From Paenirhizobium naphthalenivorans (GTDB taxonomy: Bacteria > Pseudomonadota > Alphaproteobacteria > Rhizobiales > Rhizobiaceae), in NCBI RefSeq assembly GCF_007992095.1, contig NZ_BJZP01000021.1:1-64000 (forward strand): DNA of 64,000 bases. The letters are read 5' to 3'. Every line of letters begins with the position of its first letter. Position 1 is the stretch's first letter. The notes beneath the pieces are model-generated. The model was not told where the DNA came from and searched no databases. It worked only from the letters and a program-made list of their open reading frames with translations. A program made the translations under genes and the position numbers. Shown in pieces: positions 1-8,783 of this stretch.

Positions 1-632
1 CGACTTCGGCGCTTGCCGCCAAGTATCTCGCTCGTCCCGGCGCGTCCGAGCTTCTGGTCGTCGGCACCGGCCGTCTCTCCCTCAACCTGATCCAGGCGCA
101 CGCGAGCGTCCGGCCGATCAAGCGCGTCTCCATCTGGGGCCGCAATCCCGCCAATGCCGAGAAGACGGCGGAGGAAGCGCGCGCGCTGGGCTTTGACGCG
201 ATTGCCTGCACTGATCTCGAGGCGTGCGCACGCCAAGCGGACATCATTTCCTGCGCGACGCTGTCGAGCGAACCACTGATCCACGGCGCCTGGCTGAAAC
301 CCGGCGCCCATCTTGACCTGATCGGTGCGTTCAAGCCGAACATGCGGGAAAGCGACGATGAAGCGGTGCGCCGCGCGACGATCTTTGTCGACACGCGCGA
401 CGGGGCGTTTAGCGAGGCGGGCGACATCGTTCAGCCGCTGAAAGCCGGCGTCATCCGCGAGGCCGACATTAAAGCCGATCTCTTCGATCTCGCCGCCGGT
501 CGCCACAAGGGCCGTTCAAGCGAAGCAGAAATCACCCTGTTCAAATCGGTCGGGGCCGCACTAGAAGATCTGGCCGGAGCGATCCTCGCCTACGAGACCG
601 TGATGGAGCCCTTCACCCACCAGGACACGTAA
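1..632 (+). CDS. Ornithine cyclodeaminase / mu-crystallin family protein (3' part)
   Basis: The window opens inside this gene; the reading frame runs from base 3 to a TAA at 630-632, about 209 codons. The visible part holds the NAD(P)-binding Rossmann half of the ornithine cyclodeaminase / mu-crystallin fold: a dinucleotide-binding loop (VVGTGRLSLNLIQAH) near the start, WGRN after the next strand, and the family-typical stretch LIGAFKPNMRESDD before the C-terminal helices. Members are NAD(P)-dependent enzymes acting on amino or imino acids (ornithine cyclodeaminase, alanine dehydrogenase, ketimine reductase); the substrate cannot be read from this fragment. The N-terminal substrate-binding region is outside the window. 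The stop overlaps the hrpB start by one base (TAATG), suggesting co-translation. Confidence 0.85.
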   Translation, partial: TSALAAKYLARPGASELLVVGTGRLSLNLIQAHASVRPIKRVSIWGRNPANAEKTAEEARALGFDAIACTDLEACARQADIISCATLSSEPLIHGAWLKPGAHLDLIGAFKPNMRESDDEAVRRATIFVDTRDGAFSEAGDIVQPLKAGVIREADIKADLFDLAAGRHKGRSSEAEITLFKSVGAALEDLAGAILAYETVMEPFTHQDT

Positions 633-3094
633 TGTCACCCGATCTGCCCCACTTGCCGGTCAGCAACAGCCTGCCGGCCCTTAGCGCTGCACTCCAGGAG
701 GCCAACCGGGCGATCCTGTCGGCGCCGCCCGGCGCCGGCAAGACGACGATCGTGCCGCTTCATCTGCTCGACCAGCCCTGGCGCGGCGATGGGCGGATCA
801 TTCTGCTCGAACCGCGGCGGCTGGCGGCGCGCGCCGCTGCGGCGCGAATGGCGAGCCTGCTGCGAGAGCCGGTCGGCGCGACCGTCGGCTATCGCATGCG
901 GCTCGACAACCGGGTCTCGGCCAAGACCCGCATCGAAGTGGTGACCGAGGGCGTGTTTGCCCGGATGATCCTGGAGGATCCGGAGCTTTCCGGCATTACC
1001 GCGGTTCTGTTCGACGAATTCCACGAGCGTTCACTCGACGCCGATTTCGGTCTGGCGCTGGCGCTCGATGCGCAATCGGCGCTCCGGCCGGACCTGCGCA
1101 TCCTGGTCATGTCCGCGACGCTGGACATCGAGCGAATCGCCGCCATTCTCGATGATGCGCCGGTGATCATAAGCGAGGGCCGGAGCTACCCGGTCGAAAT
1201 CCGCCACCGCGACCGGCCCGGCGGTGAACGGATCGAGGACACGGTGACGGCAGCGATCCTCGACGCGCATCGCCACGAAAGCGGATCGATCCTTGCCTTC
1301 CTGCCCGGACAGGCAGAAATCCGCCGGGTGGCCGAGCGGCTTGCGGGCCGGTTCGACGACAGCACGCTGGTCGCTCCGCTCTATGGCAACCTTGGCCAAA
1401 GGGAACAGGACGCGGCGATCCGGCCAGCGCCGGAGGGCTGCCGCAAGATCGTCCTCGCCACCTCGATCGCCGAAACCTCGATCACGATCGACGGCGTGCG
1501 CGTGGTAATAGACAGCGGGCTTCAGCGTCTGCCGGTCTATGAAGCCTCCACCGGCATTACCCGGCTGGAGACCGTTCGCGCATCGCGGGCCTCGGCGGAC
1601 CAGCGCGCTGGCCGAGCTGGTCGAACCGCGCCCGGCATCGCCATCCGTCTTTGGCATCCCGGGCAGACGGCTGCTCTCCCCGCCTTCACTCCGCCGGAAA
1701 TCCTTTCGGCCGACCTCTCCAATCTCGTGCTCGACATGGCGCATTGGGGCGTTCTCGACCGGTGCGGCCTCTCCTTCATCGATCCGCCTCCGGCTCCCGC
1801 TTGGAACGAGGCCAGGGCCCTGCTGCGACTGCTGGGTGCGCTGGAGCCTGCGGGCGCGATCACCGCCTCCGGCCGCAGGATCCGTGATCTCGGCCTGCCA
1901 GTGCGACTTGCCGCCATGGTACTTTCAGCGTGCCAAGCAGGCGCGGGCCGCCAAGCGGCCGAACTTGCCGTGCTGCTGACGGAACAGGGGCTCGGCGGCA
2001 CCGGCACAGATATAGAGGATCGGTTGCGTCGCTTCCGCCAAGAGGGCGGCGAGCGTGCCAAGGCGGCACGTAGTCTCGCTGAACGGCTGGCGACCAGCGC
2101 CGGAGCGATAAAGGGGCCGGAAAACCCTGTGCCAGCAGGCGAGCTCCTGCTTTACGCCTATCCCGACAGGATCGCACTCAGGCGCGGCGGGCGCGGGCGA
2201 TTCGTCATGGCCAATGGCCGCGGCGCCGAGATTCCCGAGACAGAGCGGCTGGCGGGCGCCGACATGCTGGTGATCGCCGATCTGACCGGCCGGGCAGCTC
2301 AAGGTCGGGTCCTTGCGGCCGCCGAAGTCGAAAGATCGATGATCGAGTCTGTTCTTCCAGATGCCGTCCAGCGCGGCGAAGAGTGCTTTTTCGATGCGGC
2401 AAGCCGGCAGGTTCGGGCGCGCCGGGTGACCCGGCTCGGCGCCATCGTGCTGGACGAGACGCCGCTGGCCCGCCCGACAGGCCCCGACGCAGCCGCAGCG
2501 CTGGCCGAAGGTGTGCGCCAGCTCGGGGTTAGTGCTCTTCCCTTCTCCAAGGCAGCCGGACAATTGCGCCAGCGTATCGGCTTCCTCCACCGCACGATCG
2601 GCGAACCATGGCCCGACGTGTCGGATGAAGCCCTCCTCGACACGCTTGATGACTGGTTCATCCCCTATCAGACGAGTGCGCGCGGGTTTGACGATATAGC
2701 TCCCGGCACGCTGTTCGATGGAATTGTTGGTTTGCTTCCCCATGGGTTGCAGCGCGAACTCGACCGGCTGGCGCCGACTCATTTCACCGCGCCGACGGGG
2801 CAGAACCACCCTATTCGATATGACGGTGCGGAACCCATATTGTCGATCCGCGTCCAGGAATTGTTCGGGCTTAAAACGCATCCCGCCGTCGGCGGGGGAA
2901 AATTGCCGCTCGTTTTGGAATTGACCTCACCGGCCCACCGGCCGATCCAGACCACGCGCGACCTGCCCGGTTTCTGGGCAGGGTCATGGAAAGACGTGCG
3001 CGCCGACATGCGCGGCCGCTATCCCAAACACCCCTGGCCGGATAATCCGGCCGACGCCATGCCGACCAGCCGCGCCAAGCCACGCGGAACCTGA
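632..3094 (+). CDS. hrpB: ATP-dependent helicase HrpB
   Basis: An 820-residue DEAH-box helicase of the HrpB family, close to the usual length. Motif I is GAGKTT (about residues 34-39), motif II is DEFHER (from residue 128), motif III is MSATLD, and motif VI is QRAGRAGRT, followed by the helicase-associated (HA2-like) region and the C-terminal HrpB domain ending near WPDNPADA. The family is RNA-helicase-like, but its cellular role in bacteria is poorly defined; HrpA, not HrpB, is the better studied relative. The start overlaps the preceding stop by one base. The downstream actS gene begins 29 bases after the stop, on the same strand. Confidence 0.93.
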   Translation: MSPDLPHLPVSNSLPALSAALQEANRAILSAPPGAGKTTIVPLHLLDQPWRGDGRIILLEPRRLAARAAAARMASLLREPVGATVGYRMRLDNRVSAKTRIEVVTEGVFARMILEDPELSGITAVLFDEFHERSLDADFGLALALDAQSALRPDLRILVMSATLDIERIAAILDDAPVIISEGRSYPVEIRHRDRPGGERIEDTVTAAILDAHRHESGSILAFLPGQAEIRRVAERLAGRFDDSTLVAPLYGNLGQREQDAAIRPAPEGCRKIVLATSIAETSITIDGVRVVIDSGLQRLPVYEASTGITRLETVRASRASADQRAGRAGRTAPGIAIRLWHPGQTAALPAFTPPEILSADLSNLVLDMAHWGVLDRCGLSFIDPPPAPAWNEARALLRLLGALEPAGAITASGRRIRDLGLPVRLAAMVLSACQAGAGRQAAELAVLLTEQGLGGTGTDIEDRLRRFRQEGGERAKAARSLAERLATSAGAIKGPENPVPAGELLLYAYPDRIALRRGGRGRFVMANGRGAEIPETERLAGADMLVIADLTGRAAQGRVLAAAEVERSMIESVLPDAVQRGEECFFDAASRQVRARRVTRLGAIVLDETPLARPTGPDAAAALAEGVRQLGVSALPFSKAAGQLRQRIGFLHRTIGEPWPDVSDEALLDTLDDWFIPYQTSARGFDDIAPGTLFDGIVGLLPHGLQRELDRLAPTHFTAPTGQNHPIRYDGAEPILSIRVQELFGLKTHPAVGGGKLPLVLELTSPAHRPIQTTRDLPGFWAGSWKDVRADMRGRYPKHPWPDNPADAMPTSRAKPRGT

Positions 3095-3123
3095 CGCCGA
3101 GAGAAGCAAGGAGGCCCAGACGC

Positions 3124-4416
3124 ATGACCACTCCCGACACCGCACTGCAATTCGGTCCGTCGAGCCGCAGACTGCGTCTGCAGACGCTGGTCTGGCTGCG
3201 CTGGCTGGCCGTCGCAGGACAGGGCACCACCGTGCTGGTTGTCGCTTTCGCCCTGCACTTTCCACTGCCGCTTTTGGCCTGCGCGGTTTTGATCGGCGCT
3301 TTGGCGGCGGCCAATTTCCTGCTATCCGTGCGCTTTCCGTCGACCTATAGGCTTGAACCACTCGCCGCCTTCGCAGTGCTCGCCCTGGACCTCTTTCAAC
3401 TCGGCGCCCTGCTGTTCATTACCGGCGGACTGGCCAACCCGTTCGTCCCGCTGATCTGTGTGCCTGTCATCATCTCGTTTGCCTCACAGCCGCTACGTCA
3501 TGCGATGGCGCTGTTCGCTCTCGCCATGCTGCTGATCTCGGCCTTGCCGCTCTCGCCCTACCCGCTTCCCTGGTATCAAGGCGGTGCCCCAACCCTTCAG
3601 CCGGTGATGCAGGTCGGCGTTTGGTTTGCGATCACCTCGATGATGGCCTTTGCGGCGTTTTATGCCTATCGCGTCTCGCAGGAGGCAGCCCTTCTCGCCG
3701 ATGCGCTGTCGGCAACAGAACTGGTGCTTCAGAAAGAAAAGCACCTCTCCCAGCTCGACGGACTTGCAGCCGCCGCCGCCCACGAACTGGGAACGCCCCT
3801 TGCCACCATCAGCCTGGTCGCCAAGGAGATGGAGCGTGAACTCGGCCAGGACGAGCGTTTCGGCGAGGACGTGCAATTGCTGCGGAGCCAAAGCGAGCGG
3901 TGCCGCGACATTCTCAAAAGGATCGCGACGCTGCCATCCGAGAGCGAGGAGCATATGCGCCGGCTGCCACTCTCCTCGCTGATCGAGGATGTTCTGGCGC
4001 CGCATCGCGAGTTCGGCATCAAGATCGATCTCATCGAGAAATCGGATCGCAGCCAGGAGCCGGTCGGCATCCGCAATGCCGGCATTCTCTACGGCCTCGG
4101 CAATCTTATCGAGAACGCCGTCGACTTCGCCCGCGAGAAGGTCACCGTCACCGTCGAACATGACGCATCGAAGGTGTCGATCATGATCGAGGACGATGGC
4201 GAAGGCTACTCGCCGGATGTGCTGCAAAGGATCGGCGAACCCTATGTGACCAATCGCCAGCGGGATGACAAGGCCGGCGGACTTGGGCTTGGCCTGTTCA
4301 TCGCCAAGACCTTGCTCGAACGCTCCGGCGCGCGGCTCCGCTTCGAAAACAGGGCTCCGGATCAACCGGGCGCCCGGGTCGAGGTCGTCTGGCCCAGGCA
4401 TCGGATGGAAGCCTGA
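3124..4416 (+). CDS. actS: Redox-sensing histidine kinase ActS (RegB/PrrB family)
   Basis: A 430-residue sensor kinase. The N-terminal half (about residues 22-185) is a set of around six hydrophobic membrane segments. The loop ITGGLANPF contains the GGxxNPF heptapeptide that binds quinone in RegB. The phospho-acceptor is His220 (AAAHELGTPLA). Cys260 (SERCRDIL) has the position and 40-residue spacing from the histidine of the redox-active RegB cysteine (His225/Cys265 in Rhodobacter). The ATPase domain has N (LIENAVDFA), G1 (EDDGEGY) and G2 (GGLGLGLFIAK) boxes. The next gene encodes the matching regulator. In rhizobia ActSR controls acid tolerance, CO2 fixation and respiratory or nitrogen-related genes; that role is family knowledge. 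Confidence 0.93.
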   Translation: MTTPDTALQFGPSSRRLRLQTLVWLRWLAVAGQGTTVLVVAFALHFPLPLLACAVLIGALAAANFLLSVRFPSTYRLEPLAAFAVLALDLFQLGALLFITGGLANPFVPLICVPVIISFASQPLRHAMALFALAMLLISALPLSPYPLPWYQGGAPTLQPVMQVGVWFAITSMMAFAAFYAYRVSQEAALLADALSATELVLQKEKHLSQLDGLAAAAAHELGTPLATISLVAKEMERELGQDERFGEDVQLLRSQSERCRDILKRIATLPSESEEHMRRLPLSSLIEDVLAPHREFGIKIDLIEKSDRSQEPVGIRNAGILYGLGNLIENAVDFAREKVTVTVEHDASKVSIMIEDDGEGYSPDVLQRIGEPYVTNRQRDDKAGGLGLGLFIAKTLLERSGARLRFENRAPDQPGARVEVVWPRHRMEA

Positions 4417-4502
4417 AATATGGCGAAATGACTTTACCGGCATGGCATTACTGGCCATAACCACAGACTGACGCTCGAGATTTCCCGCAGGAATGCTTAG
4501 TC

Positions 4503-5084
4503 ATGACAGAAAACGCAAACTCTGATCCCTCGCCGATGAGCGGCGAAAACGCGCTGGGTCCCAACCCGACCCTGTTGATCGTTGACGATGATGCGCCCTT
4601 TCTGCGTCGCCTGGCTCGTGCCATGGAGTCCCGTGGCTTTGCCGTTGAAATGGCTGCGTCGGTCGCCGAGGGCATAGCCAAGGCCAAGTCGGCGCCGCCG
4701 AAGTATGCGGTAATCGATCTGCGGCTTGGTGATGGCAATGGCCTTGATGTGATCGAGGTGATCCGCCAGCATCGCGACGATACGCATATCGTCGTCCTTA
4801 CCGGCTACGGCAATATCGCCACCGCCGTTACCGCTGTGAAGCTCGGTGCGCTCGACTATCTGGCAAAGCCCGCCGACGCCGACGAAATCTTCCTCGCGCT
4901 CACCCAGCGTCCGGGCGAGAAGGCAGAAGTGCCTGAAAACCCCATGTCGGCCGACCGGGTTCGGTGGGAGCATATCCAGCGCGTTTTCGAGAGCTGCGAT
5001 CGCAATGTTTCCGAAACCGCCCGTCGGCTCAATATGCACCGCAGGACCCTGCAACGCATTCTCGCCAAGCGCGCACCGAAATAG
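4503..5084 (+). CDS. actR: Response regulator ActR (RegA/PrrA family)
   Basis: A 193-residue response regulator. The receiver domain has the acidic pair in LLIVDDD, phospho-acceptor Asp72 (VIDLRLGDG) and the conserved LTGYG and AKPAD stretches. A proline-rich linker leads to a C-terminal FIS-type helix-turn-helix (NVSETARRLNMHRRTLQRIL), the layout of RegA/PrrA/ActR. The ATG at 4503 has AGGA upstream. It lies 86 bases after actS on the same strand, so the pair is probably co-transcribed, although the gap leaves room for a separate promoter. It is the output partner of the redox kinase upstream. Confidence 0.94.
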   Translation: MTENANSDPSPMSGENALGPNPTLLIVDDDAPFLRRLARAMESRGFAVEMAASVAEGIAKAKSAPPKYAVIDLRLGDGNGLDVIEVIRQHRDDTHIVVLTGYGNIATAVTAVKLGALDYLAKPADADEIFLALTQRPGEKAEVPENPMSADRVRWEHIQRVFESCDRNVSETARRLNMHRRTLQRILAKRAPK

Positions 5085-5086
5085 GG

Positions 5087-5572
5087 TCAGTCGCGCGGCG
5101 GCGTATGCGCCGCCCATTCCGCCGCCATCAGTCGTTGGGCGGCCGTGCGCGAGAAATTGAGTGTAACCGCCTTTCTGGTTGCCGGCGCCAACTTGTGTTC
5201 CGGCGCCTCGCGCAATAGATGAGCGCCGTAGCCGTCAGACAGCAGCAGACCACAATCCTCAGGGAAGATGTCGAGCGGTACCTCGGGATGGGTGGCGAAG
5301 AACAGCCGGTCGCAATAGGCACGGTAGTCGGGCCATTTGCGATCGACGCGGAAGTCCTCGATCGAGGACTTGATCTCGATGATCCAGATCTCGCCCTTCT
5401 CCGACAGACCCACCAGATCAGCGCGACGGCCGTTGGCGAGCGCCAGCTCGGGCAATACGGCGAGCCGCATGTCCTTAAGCAGGACCTGCACACCACGGCG
5501 CACAAGCATAGCCCGCTCGGACTGCCGGCCATCGATTAACGGATTGTTTACGGCGATAGAAAGAATCGTCAT
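5087..5572 (-). CDS. mmcB: MmcB family DNA repair protein
   Basis: A 161-residue protein matching the alphaproteobacterial MmcB family (mitomycin C resistance). The core resembles a PD-(D/E)XK nuclease: RRADLVGL gives the Asp strand and IWIIEIKSS the E-x-K strand, followed by SIEDFRVDRKW and DCGLLLSDGYG. In Caulobacter MmcB belongs to the SOS response and acts with translesion or mutagenic repair; nuclease activity is inferred from the fold. It is convergent with actR, with only two bases between the two stops, and divergent from the L,D-transpeptidase. I saw no convincing alphaproteobacterial LexA box (GTTC-N7-GTTC) in the upstream 150 bases. Confidence 0.85.
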   Translation of the reverse strand: MTILSIAVNNPLIDGRQSERAMLVRRGVQVLLKDMRLAVLPELALANGRRADLVGLSEKGEIWIIEIKSSIEDFRVDRKWPDYRAYCDRLFFATHPEVPLDIFPEDCGLLLSDGYGAHLLREAPEHKLAPATRKAVTLNFSRTAAQRLMAAEWAAHTPPRD

Positions 5573-5703
5573 GAATCAGGTCCAGGAAAGCAGATCCGCA
5601 TGTTGCAAAAAAGCCATGCGGAGTCATTTTGCAGCGCCGAAGCCATCGGGCGGAGATCCGCTACTTGCAAAGGCGCTTTTAATCAAAAATAAACCATAAT
5701 CAA

Positions 5704-5724
5704 AGATGGTCACGATAACCATCT
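5704..5724. repeat. Short inverted repeat upstream of the L,D-transpeptidase gene
   Basis: AGATGGT (5704-5710) and ACCATCT (5718-5724) are exact inverted 7-mers with a 7-base spacer. They end 25 bases before the transpeptidase start in an AT-rich divergent promoter region (5640-5735). The repeat could be an operator or a small 5' UTR hairpin. It is short enough to be chance. Confidence 0.35.
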
Positions 5725-5749
5725 CCCAGCCCAAATGAACGAGTTTCCC

Positions 5750-6427
5750 ATGCGCCTCCGCAATGCATTGACTGTGTTCGGCCTCGTCGCGACGATCGGC
5801 CTCACTGGTTGCACGACCACGTCCGATACCGCGTCCGGCACCTCGACCGAAAAGGTCGAAGCCACGACCGCCAAGATCTTCACCGATTCCTATGGCAGCG
5901 TTACGGACGCTGGCTATGCATTGCCGGCGATCCCGATCAATAAGGTCAACCCGAAGTTCCACCGCCAGATCGTTTCCTACCAGACGAAAGAGCGTGCCGG
6001 CACGATCGTTGTCAACACGCGTGAACGCTTCCTCTATTACGTCCTGCCCAACGGCAAGGCTGTCCGCTATGGCATCGGCGTCGGCAAGCAGGGCTTTGCC
6101 TGGCAGGGCGAGGCCTATATCGCCTGGAAACAGGAATGGCCGACTTGGCATCCCCCGAAGGAAATGGCTGTCCGCAAGCCGGACGTCGCCAAATATGTCG
6201 AGGATGGCATGGGCCCGGGCCTGCGCAATCCGCTCGGCGCACGTGCCCTCTACTTGTTCAACGACAAGGGCCAGGACACGCTGTTCCGTCTGCACGGCAC
6301 ACCGGAATGGGCCTCGATCGGGACCGCCGCCTCGTCGGGCTGCATCCGCCTGATGAACCAGGACATCATCGATCTCTACAGCCGCGTCCGCCCCGGCAAG
6401 AGCGCTCGCGTAGTCGTTCAGCAGTAA
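5750..6427 (+). CDS. L,D-transpeptidase lipoprotein (YkuD domain)
   Basis: A 225-residue YkuD-family L,D-transpeptidase, a periplasmic enzyme that makes 3-3 cross-links in peptidoglycan or anchors proteins to it. With the start at 5750 (MRLRNALTVFG) the N-terminus is a lipoprotein signal with lipobox LTGC (Cys21). An ATG at 5735 is possible but would lengthen the n-region. The catalytic motif is intact: His182 (LHGTPEW) and Cys198 in SSGCIRL. The catalytic domain starts around residue 80 (AGTIVVNTRERFLYYVL). Rhizobiaceae grow from a pole and are rich in L,D-cross-links, and such genes are multicopy. It is monocistronic with its own terminator. Confidence 0.9.
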   Translation: MRLRNALTVFGLVATIGLTGCTTTSDTASGTSTEKVEATTAKIFTDSYGSVTDAGYALPAIPINKVNPKFHRQIVSYQTKERAGTIVVNTRERFLYYVLPNGKAVRYGIGVGKQGFAWQGEAYIAWKQEWPTWHPPKEMAVRKPDVAKYVEDGMGPGLRNPLGARALYLFNDKGQDTLFRLHGTPEWASIGTAASSGCIRLMNQDIIDLYSRVRPGKSARVVVQQ

Positions 6428-6455
6428 TCTGCCGCGGGATTGACATCAAGAGAAG

Positions 6456-6485
6456 GCCGCCGGAACGCTCCGGCGGCTTTTTTTT
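6456..6485 (+). terminator. Rho-independent terminator after the L,D-transpeptidase gene
   Basis: GCCGCCGGA (6456-6464) pairs perfectly with TCCGGCGGC (6469-6477) across an ACGC loop and is followed by eight T. It lies 28 bases after the transpeptidase stop and just before the end of the convergent malate synthase gene. Confidence 0.92.
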
Positions 6486-6502
6486 GGCCCATTACCTGCC
6501 GC

Positions 6503-8674
6503 TCAGCCCTTAAGGCTCGCCTTCAGCTCGAGACGGCGGCGATGCAGGACCGGCTCGGTATAGCCGTTCGGCTGTTCGCGACCCTTGAGCACCAGCTCGA
6601 CGGCCGCCTGAAAGGCAATCGAACCATCGAAATTGCCGGCCATCGGACGATACACAGGATCGCCTGCATTCTGACCATCGACCACAGCGGCCATACGCTT
6701 CATTGTCTCGACGATCTGCGCCTCATTGACGACGCCGTGGTGCAGCCAATTGGCCATGTGCTGAGCCGAAATGCGCAACGTGGCGCGGTCTTCCATCAGG
6801 CCGATGTTGTTGATGTCAGGAACCTTGGAGCAGCCGACGCCCTGGTCGACCCAGCGGACGACATAGCCGAGAATGCCTTGCGCATTATTGTCCAGTTCTC
6901 GCTGGATCTCTTCCGGTGTCCAGTTCGGCCGGGTGGCAACCGGCACGGAGAGAATGTCGCGCAGATTGGCGCGCGGACGGCTCTTCAAGCTCTCCTGAAC
7001 CTCGGCGACGTTGACGCGGTGATAATGCGTCGCATGCAGGGTCGCGGCCGTCGGCGACGGCACCCAGGCGGTATTGGCGCCGGCCTTAGGATGGGCGATC
7101 TTCTGTTCGAGCATGGCGGCCATCAGGTCAGGCATGGCCCACATGCCCTTGCCGATCTGCGCATGCCCGGAAAGGCCACATTCCAGGCCGACGTCGACGT
7201 TCCAGTTTTCATAAGCCCCGATCCATGCGGCCTGCTTCATGTCGCCCTTGCGGATCATCGGACCGGCTTCCATCGACGTATGAATCTCGTCACCGGTGCG
7301 GTCGAGGAAGCCGGTGTTGATGAAGACGACACGATCCTTGGCGGCGCGGATACATTCCTTGAGGTTGACCGTGGTGCGGCGCTCCTCGTCCATGATGCCC
7401 ATCTTGATGGTGTTCGGCGCCATGCCGATCAGATTTTCGACGCGCGAGAAAATCTCGCAGGCGAAGGCGACTTCCTCGGGACCGTGCATCTTCGGCTTGA
7501 CGACATACATCGAACCCTTGCGAGAATTGGCGCGGCGGCCGTTCGGGCCAATGTCAAATAGCGCGATCAGACCGGTGAACGCCGCATCCATGATGCCTTC
7601 CGGCACTTCGTTTCCGTCGCGGTCGAGGATGGCCGGATTGGTCATCAGGTGGCCGACGTTGCGCACCAGCATCAACGAGCGGCCATGCAGGCTCAGCGAC
7701 GATCCGTCCGGCTTTGTGTAGACACGGTCGGGATTCAACGCGCGGGTGAAAGTCTTGCCGCCCTTTGAGACCTCTTCCGTCAAGTCGCCCTTCATCAGGC
7801 CGAGCCAGTTGCCATAGACGACGACCTTGTCCTCGGCGTCGACGGCAGCGACCGAATCCTCGCAGTCCATGATTGTGGTGATCGCCGATTCGAGCCAGAT
7901 GTCGTTGATGCCGGCCGGATCGCTCTTGCCGATCATGCCCGCCGCATCGATAACGATCTCGGTGTGGAGATTGTTCTTCTCCAACAGGACGGCTTCCGGC
8001 TTGTCAGCCGCGCCGCGATAGCCGGCGAACTGTGTCGGATCGGCGAGGCCCGTGACACCACCGCCCGCAAGCGTGACGAACAGTGCGCCCTTGTCGATCG
8101 CGAGGTCAGCCACTTCGCTCCACTTGCCGGCGGCGAGCGGCGCAGAATCATCAAGTAGCTGGCGCCCCCAGGCGATGACTTTGGCGCCGCGTACGGGGTT
8201 GTAGCCCTTGCCCTTTTCCGCACCGTCGGTTTCGGCGATCGCGTCGGTTCCGTAGAGCGCATCATAAAGCGATCCCCAGCGGGCGTTCGCGGCATTCAGC
8301 GCGTAGCGCGCGTTCATGACCGGAACGACCAGTTGCGGGCCGGCGATCTCCGCGATCTCGGCGTCGACATTGGATGTCGAGACCTGAAAATCACCACCCT
8401 CCGGAAGGAGATAGCCGATCTCCCGAAGGAAGGCCTCATAGGCGTCCATGTCGATCGGCGCGCCATTCGCCTTGTACCAGGCGTCAATTTTCGCCTGCAT
8501 GTCGTCGCGCTTGGCAAGCAATGCGCGATTCTTCGGCGCAAGATCATGCACGATGGCAGAGAAACCCGCGAGGAAGCTCTCCGCGTCCTGCCCGGTTCCC
8601 GGCAAAGCCTTCTCGACCAGGAAATGATAAAGTTCAGTATCGATGGAAAGTCCGTGGCTTTCGATCCGGCTCAT
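6503..8674 (-). CDS. glcB: Malate synthase G
   Basis: A 723-residue malate synthase G, condensing glyoxylate with acetyl-CoA to malate (glyoxylate bypass and glycolate use). I place the start at 8674 ([10 protein letters not shown]) because GAGGAG sits at SD distance and the length is then that of the G isoform; an upstream in-frame ATG at 8719 lacks support. The TIM-barrel signatures are present: [18 protein letters not shown] and the catalytic aspartate in [15 protein letters not shown]-like magnesium-site segments lie in the middle, including [16 protein letters not shown]. It is the last gene of a minus-strand run after the hydantoinase-like gene, but a gap of about 110 bases allows its own promoter. 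Confidence 0.96.
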   Translation of the reverse strand: MSRIESHGLSIDTELYHFLVEKALPGTGQDAESFLAGFSAIVHDLAPKNRALLAKRDDMQAKIDAWYKANGAPIDMDAYEAFLREIGYLLPEGGDFQVSTSNVDAEIAEIAGPQLVVPVMNARYALNAANARWGSLYDALYGTDAIAETDGAEKGKGYNPVRGAKVIAWGRQLLDDSAPLAAGKWSEVADLAIDKGALFVTLAGGGVTGLADPTQFAGYRGAADKPEAVLLEKNNLHTEIVIDAAGMIGKSDPAGINDIWLESAITTIMDCEDSVAAVDAEDKVVVYGNWLGLMKGDLTEEVSKGGKTFTRALNPDRVYTKPDGSSLSLHGRSLMLVRNVGHLMTNPAILDRDGNEVPEGIMDAAFTGLIALFDIGPNGRRANSRKGSMYVVKPKMHGPEEVAFACEIFSRVENLIGMAPNTIKMGIMDEERRTTVNLKECIRAAKDRVVFINTGFLDRTGDEIHTSMEAGPMIRKGDMKQAAWIGAYENWNVDVGLECGLSGHAQIGKGMWAMPDLMAAMLEQKIAHPKAGANTAWVPSPTAATLHATHYHRVNVAEVQESLKSRPRANLRDILSVPVATRPNWTPEEIQRELDNNAQGILGYVVRWVDQGVGCSKVPDINNIGLMEDRATLRISAQHMANWLHHGVVNEAQIVETMKRMAAVVDGQNAGDPVYRPMAGNFDGSIAFQAAVELVLKGREQPNGYTEPVLHRRRLELKASLKG

Positions 8675-8783
8675 GGTGATGTCTCCTCGCAAATCCCTGC
8701 TGCTGTCTGTGTTGCGCACAATGATCTGTTCTCATTCACTGTCAATCGGGCACAAATTACAAAGATTTATACCAAAAAAGAAA

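Noticed and set aside
5573..5700. LexA box controlling mmcB
   Set aside because: No GTTC-N7-GTTC or close variant seen; SOS control cannot be claimed from this sequence.
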